Assembly (NCBI GenBank): GCA_000934385.1
Contig: KN880436.1
Coordinates: 283,870-347,869, forward strand
Direction of reading: 5' to 3'
Length of the DNA stretch: 64,000 bases
Origin: Cylindrobasidium torrendii FP15055 ss-10
Lineage: Eukaryota > Basidiomycota > Agaricomycetes > Agaricales > Physalacriaceae
Part shown: one piece after another, positions 44,597 through 54,531 of the stretch
Layout: each line of letters begins with the position of its first letter
Position numbering within the stretch: the first letter of the stretch is position 1
Position numbers and translations under genes: made by a program
The notes under the pieces: generated by a model
What the model saw: only the letters and a program-made list of their open reading frames with translations
What the model was told of the DNA's origin: nothing
Database searches by the model: none

Positions 44597-46314
44597 ATGG
44601 TAACTCATGGATCAACACTGATTTTAGACTCTAAATGATCCCACAGCAGCAATGCGATGAACTATCTGTGTCTATTCGAGTGACCTGTAGGGCAATCAAT
44701 CGTATGACCGGTCTTCAGCGCAGACGGACCGCTCGGTTCAAGAGGATTGAAAGAGTTTACGCAAAAAGGTCGCAAAACACGGCTGAGAAACTCAAACGAC
44801 TGCGACGCACACGAGACGAACTCACAGAACTACGACGAACATACGAAGATGTCCACGCCCAAATCCTGCCCAAATTCAAAATTCAGCATTTGCCACATGA
44901 ACTCATGGTCGAAGTGTTTTCGATGGCTATAGCCGAGTCAGACGTTCTGTTCGATTCCCTCAATGTGCCCAGCCATGCATTATGGATTCTATCGCATGTC
45001 TGTTCGGGTTGGCGTGCGATTATGTTAAGTAGCCCACGCTTGTGGTCAAGTCTTTGGACAGACGATAGCGAGGCTGAGGGAGAAGAAGAATGGTCTCCAG
45101 GACGCGCCATGCTTTGGAAGCTTGCGCTCGAACGCTCATACCCACTTCCCATTCACGTGCAACACATCGGTATCAGTCCAGACACCATCCATATCGCTTT
45201 CCAGGTCACTCGACAGTTTTCCAAGCAACTAGAAACCATCGCAATCAACATGGTCGGCCGGTGGTCATCCGTTGTTAACCCCAGCACTAACACCAACACC
45301 GACATTGGCACTGGCACCAACACCGACAATCATTCAGACATTGGCTGGCCAAAAATGGATCTACCTCTTCTTACCACTTTTGCTTTTGAGGTGGAAGTGC
45401 CAACACTCGGGTTCAGGAAGACCTTCGCCAATCTTATGGGGTTTCTGCGCGCCCCCCATCTCAAGACCGTTGAGTTACGGGGCATGTACTTTGATCCGAG
45501 ACAGCTTTTGAACCCAACGGTACGTCGGCTACGTGTTGATGTATCGAGCATCACATCTCTTCCTCTATACTTTCGAATTGGATCCTTAGTAGAGGCCGAA
45601 ATCTATGTTTCAATCAAGCAGTCGGCACCACCTACCAATCCCACAACAAGCACATCCCTCCGTCGACTATCCGTCCAATTCGAATATTGCGAAGGAGGTA
45701 CTTTCTTTTCCTGGATTCGCTGTCCGCTGCTCGAGGTGCTTTGCGTAGAGGGTTGCGAGTTGATACCCAGCAGCCTTCCCAAATTTTTGCTCGACACTCA
45801 AGTCACCACCCTTGTAGTACACATCCCTTGTTCCAGGCCTGAAGGACCACTACCACACTTTGCGGAAGATCTCTTTGCAAGCATACGGGCATGTTCAGAC
45901 CGCCTATGCGTCCTATCGATTCACATTCACCCGGACTTCGCCAGTGAATTCTACACCCTCCTGGCGAGGCGAGACGGTTTCCTGGCAGTGGTACCAAACC
46001 TTGAAGAACTATGCCTTTACGACCGTGCACGAGAACGGCCCTTCATACCTGTGCAGAGTGGTATCCTCACCGAATACGTTCCATCTCCTCCTGGACCTGA
46101 TCCCTCCGCGTTCGAAATACGAGGGTTAGTAGGAATGGTGGCAGCGCGCCCGCGACTGCGCGAGCTCGTGCTTTGTGCACAGCGGTCGGACATGTCACCC
46201 GAGATGAAGCAGGTAGTCGATGACCTTGTAGGGTTGAGCAATGAACGGGATCTCAATTTCGTTGTGCATTGGGGATATATGTGGATCAATCCACGGCAGA
46301 GAGTTTTTACCTAG
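44597..46314 (+). CDS. F-box protein with coiled coil, tandem copy 2
   Basis: Proposed exons are 44597-44599 (ATG only) and 44647-46314, with a 47-nt intron; 556 aa. An in-frame ATG at 44635 would give 559 aa, but it lies inside the conserved intron and is not shared by copy 1. The coiled coil KLKRLRRTRDELTELRRTY and F-box IQHLPHELMVEVFSMAIAES match copy 1 nearly residue for residue, and the C terminus is HWGYMWINPRQRVF. Copy 2 lacks the Asp-Thr repeat (it has TNTNTDIGTGTNTD) and carries a short extra loop near residue 485. It arose by tandem duplication that included the promoter, then diverged throughout the LRR part, which is expected for substrate-binding surfaces. Confidence 0.9.
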
Positions 46315-46467
46315 TTCCTCTTGTTCTCGACGCTGTCTCGATGGCTACATGACAATACACGAGTATTCACTGTGTTAAGATGTTTTAAAAGTCTATTATA
46401 AAGGTGTAATGTTTTCTAAAGCGTGCGGGCAAGAAGCTGAACCAAAATGTCGACACTGTGTCGACGC

Positions 46468-48329
46468 TCACATATCCCAAACCTCACGGTGCCCACAACC
46501 CGCCACACATTTCTCCTCTCCTTCTGCGACCGTCTTGCCTTCAGAAAAGCACAGCACAGGCACCACGCACTCATCCCTAACCCTGTCCTCTTCTTCCATA
46601 TCGCGCTGGCCAACTGGAATATAGCCATCGAGAGCTTCCCATGTCTCCGCATCAGCATCGAACTTCAGAATCTGCATCTGCCTGGCGAGCTCTGTGATTT
46701 CAGCGTCACGGGCTTCCTCAAACGCCTGAAAGGCGGAGGCTGGGAGTGCGCCATCAAAAATAGTCGGGACACTGGTAGCCTGAGCGGAGGAACCTGAAGC
46801 GTAGTGGCTGGCATATTCGGGATAGGTGCTAGACTGAAGACTTCTGATAGCGGCCGCGGTCGCGGACGCCAGCCTCGTACTCCAGGTCGTTAAATGCTGC
46901 CTCCTCTGTTTCATCAAGACATCAAGTCCTTGCTCCCATCCTGCGGCGAATGAATCTCTGATATCTTGAGCATGCGGGGTCGGCGTCGTGCCAACAGCAG
47001 AACTGGCGACCGTGACGGACAGTGACTTGATTGTAGGCATCGCCGGGAGAATGCGTACACGCTGTGGTATATTCCCAATATCCGTCGTCGACGTCGTAAA
47101 CCTCTCTGGTAATTTTGGCCCAGTATTCGGCTGTCGGAATGAGATTGTGGATGTCGCGAGACCTTTGCGACCGCCTTTCTTCGCGGGCTTGTTACGTGTG
47201 CTAGTCTTTGCACCTTTCCCATCCACCCGTTCAACCTTAGGATGCGAGGCAATAACCTCCGCGAGCCAGTTGTTGAGAAGACGCTCGTATTCCTTTGCCC
47301 GACGCGAGCCTGCCGTAGCACACAGACGTCCCAAGTCGAACCAATTGTCTTGGGAATCGCTGTGACCATTTCCGAGCTGGTGGGTGAGGGTGCTGCATGC
47401 GTTGAGAATGAGGTGCTCTATACGAGAGACACGTGTAAGGATTGACTCGACATCCTGGGAGAGGAGAGCAGCAGTGGATAGGTCAAGGGCTCGAAGGTGG
47501 GAATATGGCCGCACGGTTGATCTCGCGAATGCAGGGGATAGAGGGCGTCCTGGCAGGCGAAAACGTAGAGCCGTGAGGTGATCACATGACAGAAGGGTGA
47601 GAAGGGGTTGTTCCCATCGAAAGAAGACGATAGGTTGCGCAAATGACTTTTCTCTACCTTCTGGCACATGCACAGAGGCCTGAGGATCGAGGCGAACAGT
47701 CTCCAATGGGTCTTGTATGATAGAAACTGATTTGAGGGCAGGGTGTTCCCACTGTGAAATGCCAACAAGAGTAGAGTCAAAGTATGTACCCTTGAGGAAG
47801 GGGAGGTATGTCGCCTTCTCGACGCTATAAACAACGTTTAATATGACCCAGGATAGCCCGCTGAAAGACGTACGCACTAAGGCCTAAACCTACACGCAAA
47901 GTGTTCTAGCTCGTGCATATCTCGGCGCAATGCAGTAACGAGCTCGTCGAGGTGCTCGGGGGTGAAATTTGCGGGTCCTACTTTGAGCCGCAGAATAGAC
48001 ATCTTCTTGAATGACTTGATAAGGTTGACGAGAACATCTGCATCCACATTCCAGCATTCTACCTTCAAGCGGCGCACGTGAAGTGCGTTCTTCGAGTATT
48101 TGACTATTACTTTTCCATCCGGCGTCGTTTCGAGAGTACGAAGTCGGTTGTAGAGAATCAAGGCGCTCTCTGTGGAGCGAATGGTCACGTCGGAGAAAAG
48201 CCTATCAATTGGAACTAGAGAGCGAGGAATGGCTCGTGAGAGTGCAAGCACCGACGGCCTGACGGTCTCGGCATCGAACTGTTCGATAATGGCATAGTAC
48301 AATTCCACCGGCAAGTCGTCCAAGGGCAT
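46468..48329 (-). CDS. F-box-like/LRR-like protein, unknown substrate
   Basis: Two exons, 48329-47878 and 47824-46468 (53-nt intron); 602 aa. The N terminus LDDLPVELYYAIIEQF is a typical F-box start, and the following helices (SVLALSRAIPRSLVPIDRLF) fit. Leucine-rich strips follow (HVRRLKVECWNVDADVLVNL; LRALDLSTAALLSQDVESIL; IEHLILNACSTL). The last 300 residues are different: a basic stretch with KPAKKGGRKG, then a helical Ala/Gln-rich segment and an acidic tail ending with CVAGCGHREVWDM, where Cys/His residues may bind metal. Likely an SCF adaptor. The long C-terminal extension is not part of the usual architecture. Confidence 0.85.
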
Positions 48330-48574
48330 CGTGATAGTCGTGAATGGAGTAGATGAATGAGCGCCAGGTTTCCGAATGTTTGATTAGGCTCATGAGATGG
48401 GCGTTCCAACGTAGTATTTCAAAGCACAAACTGATGATGAAGGAGATAGGTAAGCCGTAATCGGGTTGTCGGGCCGAAATCTGGCACACCCACTTTCCCA
48501 ACTACGACCACCACTGACGGATTGGGCTTTTCCCTGGAACGGAGACCACACCTTCGCATACATTTGGACCCATC
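48330..48574. promoter_or_regulatory. divergent promoter region, F-box/LRR and SIKE-like genes
   Basis: 245 bp between opposed ATGs; no specific motif recognised. Confidence 0.4.
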
Positions 48575-49892
48575 ATGGACAATGACCTCCTTCGGATATG
48601 GCAACTTGTGCACGACCTCAGTGACCAGCTGTCGCACAACCAGAAACTCACAGCATCCTTGCAACAACAAGCCGACGCATTGAAGGTGGAGCCGAGCCAC
48701 CCCGAAAGCCGTTGCGAAGTGTTAATTTGAAATTTTGAAGGAGCAAGCTGCGGGAAATACGAGTGGATTTGTGCTTCGTAGGTACAATACAGACATTACC
48801 AAAGGTGTGTTGCGTTCTCCGAATCCAAGCTGGTGCTAATACATAGCTCAGAATGTTTCGAATCGGAGCTGGAGAGAACGAACGCGCAGCTAATCATTGA
48901 AAACCAAACGCTACTGCAAGAGAACAAACAGCTTGGCCAGTTGCTGAAGGAATACGAAAACACGCTGGATACTGTCATGTCCAAGTTTAGAAATCACGCT
49001 GTGCGTCTTCAGCCCCATCCAATACACTACATCTGACACGCTCACATAGCTCGCCGCGCAACAACATGAGCTGACTATGGCACGACACTACGAGTCCCTT
49101 CTCATGACACGCGAAAACCAATCCCTTTCTGCCGACATGTCATCCTCCACGCACCTCGCGCGCACCATTCACAATCTAGCTTACAACTTACGCGCACTGT
49201 TGCGTTCTATGGCCGGCGAAGACCCTGAATATGACGAGGAAGCAGAACCTGCGCAAATAACCGCCGCTGATTTGGACACTCTCATCAATGCACTGGATCA
49301 ATCCTCCTACACGCAGTCCTCTTCAGACGAAGACGAAGGAATGGGAAGGGAAGACTGGTCCATTGAACGCGAATATGAAATTAGCCGACTGGAGCAGGAG
49401 AACGAAGAGCTCAGGCGTATGTTAGGCATAGACGCCGACACCATCGCAGCCAGCGGAATGGACATGGACGCAGAATTGCGAAAAATGAACCGTACACGCC
49501 ACCCCGAACTTGCAAGGCTGCAAGAGCAACGCGTCGCCGCTCACCAACGCGATGATTCAGGGGATATGTGGTACCCAGCAAACAACAGTTTTCAAGCACA
49601 GACGTTTGGGCAACCAGGCCAGCAATTCCAAAACAATAGCTCGCCCTTTCCTCAACAAGGGCAGGGCCAGCCGTTCCCACCAAAAGGCCAACAACAAGGC
49701 GCGCCATTGCAACGGGCAGCAGAGATGACGGCAGCGAGGATGCGGTCCACATTCGCTGCAGAGCCCAGGAGAGGCATGGGCATTGGACGGGGTGCGCCTC
49801 CACCGCAGAGTGCGTGGGCAGCGCCAAGTGGACCAGCTCCTCCTGTAGTTTCGGACAGGGCATGGCCAGGTCAGGGTATGGAGATACGTTAA
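48575..49892 (+). CDS. SIKE/FGFR1OP2-family coiled-coil protein (STRIPAK component)
   Basis: Four exons, 48575-48685, 48741-48804, 48852-49000 and 49050-49892; 388 aa. The family core is complete: [19 protein letters not shown], then [39 protein letters not shown] and [20 protein letters not shown]. This is the signature of SIKE and FGFR1OP2 in animals and of the fungal STRIPAK interactor SCI1, a coiled-coil partner of striatin in signalling for cell fusion and fruiting. After residue 240 the sequence becomes Gln/Pro/Gly-rich and disordered, an extension that animal proteins (about 210-250 aa) lack. A further coiled coil [18 protein letters not shown] lies near residue 210. Identification is strong; function in this fungus is by homology. 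Confidence 0.93.
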
Positions 49893-50419
49893 GGAAGCAG
49901 GAGAGGATACCCACGAACGGCGCTGTATGATTATTTGTTATTGACTGACATGATTGGATTAATTTGGGCCCAATGCTGCTGGACCTTCTCTTGAAGCAAC
50001 CACCTAAAGGGCGTGTGAGTGTTTGAAGCTCAATACCAGTGGCTCTGTTGTGGGGTTCGTTTTAAAATACGACCGTCAAAGGTTCTGATAACGCTCCGCG
50101 ACACGGATTTATTCATTTGGCGCGTGGGCTCATTTCCCATTTCCACACACTCCCAGTTCAGCTCAGTTCGTGTCTTGTCCCAGCCAACTTCCCTCGAGAA
50201 AGCATGCACGGGAACCTAACATCCCCATGAAGGCAAAATGCATTCTGACCTTGACAATAAGAACTCAACCCCCCAAGTGTTTGTTTACTGAGATATACAG
50301 GATGTTCTGCCCAAGTTTCGCCAAACTTTAATAGATGTTACTGTAAGCACTTTTGATTGGAGACAATTACCCTGGTTCGCGTTCTTTCCACAAGGACCAC
50401 CACCAAACATTGAACAAAC
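49893..50419. other. intergenic
   Basis: 527 bp between two plus-strand genes. No coding, RNA or repeat feature recognised. Confidence 0.55.
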
Positions 50420-51506
50420 ATGTCACTCGCACTCGCTGCAAGCTCTACGCAATTGTCGCCCACGGCTTTGTTGCCTTTGGAAGTAATCGGAAACATAGTG
50501 GAGACTGCTGCTTGGTCGTTCGGTAACAAGCCCGGCCTTCTGTTGATTTCGCGCAGTTTACAGTCATGGTGATACAACTACCTTGTCCTTTCTGTCTTGC
50601 TGACAAAAACGTAGGGTTGAACCCGCACTGTACTACTCGGTAGTGCTTCGTACACGAGAGGGGGCAGCGTCATTCCTGCGTACAGTTGAAAGACTCGATG
50701 GCGAAGATCCAACATTCCTACGACGTTATGTTCGACATTTGGAGTTTGCTTACCAATCACCAAGTTCGTGCTTTCTCCTTTCTATAGACAGCGCGGTCCG
50801 CATTCTGCAAGCATGTTCGAACATCACGCACCTATCCTACAACGGTCTCGTTCACAATAACTGGGACACCGACCGCGAGCCACTCTCGCCGTCCATCATC
50901 AAGGTTGCAACGGCCATTCACAGTCTTCCCAACCTACAGCATCTTCATCTCAAAGATGCGAAGATGTACACCCACCTCTTCCTCCCACCTACTCTGCTTC
51001 GTCTTTCCTTGGACATGGACTATCGTGCTGTGGCCGCACTACAAGATAACTGTCCATCTCTCGATTCCCTCACACACCTTGTGCTGCGCGCCCACGGAAG
51101 CCTACTAGCCGAGCTCGAGATGGGGGCGTTGAATTGGGTCGCTCACAACAATCCACGGAATCGCATTCTGATAATAGTGGGGAATGGACTCCCAGTCATG
51201 TTTGGCCATCCCTTGCAAAGAGCCATTCACGGTGTTGTTTGGGGCGGACTGTCCTTGGAGTCTGGTGGAATTCGTGGGACATTGTACGAGAAGTCGTTCT
51301 CTGCGATGGGTAAGGGCCCCGTGCTATTGTGTAACGTGACAGAACAGACAGTGTGGACTAATATGCGAGGAAAATCTGTGCCCGAGCTACGTTTACTTAA
51401 CCAAACTCACGCGCAGGTCGATATTTGGAGTTTGGTAGAACAAATACAGAAAGAACGCTGGTCAAATCCTCGTCGCTTGGGCTTGAGCGAGTCAAACTGC
51501 ATGTAA
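50420..51506 (+). CDS. F-box protein (typical Agaricomycete type)
   Basis: Two exons, 50420-50568 and 50615-51506; 346 aa. The N-terminal F-box is ALLPLEVIGNIVETAAWS then LLLISRSLQSWVEPALYYSV, which is split by the intron at the conserved Trp codon. The body has leucine-rich strips (YVRHLEFAYQ; ITHLSYNGLV; LPNLQHLHLKDAKM). The 3' end is uncertain: after SESNC a 37-nt intron (51503-51539) would add an LRR strip (NLEELSLILNPVHL), but further extension runs antisense into the convergent AA9 gene only about 120 bp away. No substrate can be proposed. Confidence 0.82.
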
Positions 51507-51630
51507 TATTATGGTACTCAAGTGCGCCGCACAATTTAGCAACCTCGAAGAACTATCATTGATATTGAATCCAGTACACTTGCCACTTTCCATACAGATG
51601 ATAAACTACTATTGCCGTATCCTCTCTTCC

Positions 51631-52608
51631 TTAAACAGAAGGGACTGCAGTCGGAACGCTGGTGGGCGCAGATGCGATATCCCAAGTTGCAGTTGTCGGG
51701 TACGCCGTTGTCGCGACGGGCCATTCAGCAGTGCCGTATGGAGTCGGTCCAGGGACTAAGATGCACCAAGTCAAAACACATTCCCATCACTGAAAAGGCC
51801 ATGAATGTACGTACCCACGTAAGTCGACAGTGTTTGGTGAATGTCGACGAGGATGCCTGGGTCGCTGGCGTCGTATGCGCCTGGGAAGCTGACGGTGTCA
51901 GGCGACGCAGAGCCACCTCCAGTGACCGTAAGCTGGTAGCAGGTCATGTAGAATTGCGCTCCACCGGCGCCCGAGGCGCTGTGCAGAGCGATGGTCTCAG
52001 CACGAAGGAGGTAGTCGCCCGGGGCGATGTCCGCGGGGACGGTGAATGTCCAGTGCCCACAGTTGTCGTTAAGGACTTGGTTGGCGAAGTAGTCTGGGCT
52101 GTTGGAGACGAGGCCAGCGCTGTCGACCTTGAACCAAGCGGCATCGGTGCCCTCTGCGGACGCAGCATCGTCGACTTTAGCGAGATAGATCTGTATTGAA
52201 AGTATGTCAACTGCAGTTGATGAAATGTGTTAACATGGACATACGATGACAGGCCCGTAGTGTTGACCGCCAATGGCCTCATTCTCACAAGAGCGGTCAT
52301 TCATTTGCTGGTGCATTTCGACCGTGACTTGGCTTCCGGCCTCGACTGGGCAGATGCCGCTAGCCTTGGCCGTTCCAGTGTTGCAAGCAATAGCCTACAG
52401 ACCGCCATGTTTAGCATAGATACTACAAGGAATTTGGAGGGCGTACCGAGCCAGTGACATCGGTAACAGGTGAGTTAGACGAGGGAACGCGCGCGCAAGA
52501 CGTTCCAGCGTCAACATCACCGATCCACAAGTCCTGCCATATCGCATGTCCCGAGACGCTCGCGATGAGAGACGCAGCAGCTGCAGCTCGGATAGGGCCG
52601 TACATCAT
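51631..52608 (-). CDS. AA9 lytic polysaccharide monooxygenase
   Basis: Four exons, 52608-52447, 52394-52245, 52190-51815 and 51755-51631; 270 aa. A signal peptide of 20 residues ends SVSG, so the mature enzyme starts with His21 (HAIWQDLWIG), the copper-brace histidine that AA9 requires at its N terminus. The second copper histidine lies in AIGGQHYGPVI, and the axial Tyr region is AGGAQFYMTCYQLTVTGGG. Other family strips: SNSPVTDVTGS, GICPVEAGSQVTVEMHQQ, and NCGHWTFTVPADIAPGDYLL. It oxidatively cleaves cellulose or xyloglucan outside the cell, working with cellulases such as the GH5 enzyme 5 kb away. The last exon is a Pro/Thr-rich tail without a CBM1. Confidence 0.96.
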
Positions 52609-52671
52609 TGTCTCAGAGGCTGGCGTGTGGGGTTTGCTATAATGAAGAAGACAAATTTTGAATGCTCAACC

Positions 52672-52678
52672 TTTTATA
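52672..52678 (-). promoter_or_regulatory. TATA box of the AA9 gene
   Basis: On the minus strand the sequence reads TATAAAA, about 65 nt upstream of the ATG, as is common for induced secreted-enzyme genes. Confidence 0.55.
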
Positions 52679-52679
52679 T

Positions 52680-53694
52680 GTAGAGACGGAGAAACACCGT
52701 GACAACATAGGTCTGGGTATAAGCATCCTCCCGACGAGCTTATTCTGCGGCGTAAATGGCTCCTCGACACCGGGAAAAATCCGAATATAAGGCGCCAGAA
52801 TCTAGTGGACATGCTAAGGACGCAAACTTGGCTACGAGGCATGAAGCGGCTTCGAAGCACAAAGTAGAGGCACGGATCCGATGCAGTATGAGCTGTTTAT
52901 GTATCTCACGGTTGGTTGTTAGTCCATTTTTGGAAGCTTTCAGCGAATCTGCGCCGTTGTGAGAGCGTATGTTTCTCCTTCCCCTTCGACATTGTGATAA
53001 TTTCGCCGCAACTGTGTACACGGATGTCATCGAATGTGTTCCTTTGCAAGATGCCGACCACGAAGCTCTCAGGAACGTTCTATACGCAAATATGAGGCCT
53101 GTATGAACCGCAGTGCTAGTGTTGGCTTTGTCAGGCATGGCCCAAAACAATGCTGAAATACGTGACTTACCACTCGGGATCAAGCTCAGATCAGCGTCAG
53201 TCGCAGGTCAGTTGTATCACTTGGGCTGCCCTCGTATCTTGCCATAATGATTCGATCCAATAATAACAGCGGCACTTGAAAAAGAAGGAATGAGCCAGGC
53301 CAAATCGCACACGGAGTATCTCGAGAACAGAGCTTAATCCATGACCTTCCATGACACGGACAAGGGCTTTCAGTGGAATTGATGCATCGGACAAACGACT
53401 CACCGTGCGCGCGCAACTGATTGCTCTGATTTTGAGGTAATCACGCTCTAGTAGAAGTGAGCTCGTCGGAAGACCAGCGTTGGTGATATTCACAGCGAGC
53501 CACTCCGAGAGCAGACTAAACATCCTAGAACTTGCATTTCCTTTCCTAGAAGTCGGTCGAAAGAGCGTTAACGCAGCGTGTATGAGTATAGTGCACAGAA
53601 AATAGTCAGTGAAACCGAGGAAAGAAAGTGTATCATAAAACCCGAAAAGTGCAACTGAACAGCAGCCCTAGAACCCAACACCGGTTGGCCGCCG
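52680..53694. other. intergenic, upstream of the AA9 gene
   Basis: About 1 kb. Minus-strand frames at 52740-53183 and 53197-53523 are open but show no family feature or coherent splicing. They may be decayed sequence. Confidence 0.45.
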
Positions 53695-54177
53695 TTATAT
53701 CGAGTTCTCTTGCAGTCTCTCGTGAACCAAGCAATGTCCTGTTTCCTCCCTTTCCTTCTCCTCTTCAAGTTCAGCCCGAATAGCGCGCTCAGACATCCCA
53801 GCGAAGACAATCCCAGTCTCTGCCATCCGTAGTTCCTGCAGAGCGTCGATGACCCAACTCTGGCAATCCCAATCAGGGTCTCCTTTTTTGACGTTGATGT
53901 TCCGCAGCCGCTGCTCTAGCTTTTCGAGCTCACCATCGGCAGCGCTGACATTGCCGACGTGCACGCCGCCCAAGAAGTCGCGTTCGGCTGTGTTGTGGTG
54001 ACAGGCCTCGAACTCAAAGGAATCCATGTTTCCAGCGACTTGAAAGACGCGCATGGTGCCCTTGTCGACGGATGTTAAGGCGGCGAGTCCCCAGTGTTCG
54101 GTGCGGCGCCAGTGGTTTCTGAGCGCCCATTGGGCAACGATGAGCGGGAACGTCGGACTAGCCGCGATACTAGCCAT
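53695..54177 (-). CDS. small protein with HW...CxSW signature, possible papain-like fold
   Basis: A single frame of 160 aa. The landmarks are RRTEHWGLAALTSV (a His before Trp in a strand), a strip GNMDSFEFEACHH and DWDCQSWVIDALQELR (a Cys in front of a helix), then an acidic Glu-rich C terminus. His-strand and Cys-helix pairs with this spacing recall permuted papain-like (NlpC/P60-type) folds. Genes at 59199-59636, 60061-60627 and 62500-63068 carry a related FHW...CRTW pattern, so this may be a divergent member of the same group. Catalysis is not proven. It is divergent from the OPT transporter gene, 354 bp away. Confidence 0.72.
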   Translation of the reverse strand: MASIAASPTFPLIVAQWALRNHWRRTEHWGLAALTSVDKGTMRVFQVAGNMDSFEFEACHHNTAERDFLGGVHVGNVSAADGELEKLEQRLRNINVKKGDPDWDCQSWVIDALQELRMAETGIVFAGMSERAIRAELEEEKEREETGHCLVHERLQENSI

Positions 54178-54531
54178 GGATCTGTTGGATTGTGCACGGA
54201 GGTAGAGATAAGACGCCTTTCGTCGCGCAAAGTCTTAAGACCTGGGTGTATGAAGGCAAAACTCAGCCACCATCATCCCGCACGCCGTTGGTCCATTGTA
54301 CAATGTCTCATTCCATTACCGATTGCCAGCCAATTCTTCGACACGAGTGAAACGTCGGGCTTGTTTGTTGATTATCTAAACAGACGTCCATCAGCGACCA
54401 AGGCAAGTACTTCTGAGATTGCGCCACCCGCCAGTCGTTGGGTGATCCGGTGATCGGCCCTCTCGGCCACTGTAGCCTGTAGTCAGCAGGTACGGCTAAG
54501 GTGCTGCACCCACTGTCTTTCCGACGTTATC
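54178..54531. promoter_or_regulatory. divergent promoter region, HW/CxSW gene and OPT gene
   Basis: 354 bp between opposed ATGs; no element recognised. Confidence 0.4.

Noticed and set aside
51639..52199. Plus-strand frame reading KGLQSERWWAQMRYPK
   Set aside because: It looks like the end of an F-box protein, but it is antisense to strongly supported AA9 exons.
53197..53523. 108-codon minus-strand frame
   Set aside because: No recognisable domain and no convincing splice partners, although it may be decayed coding sequence.
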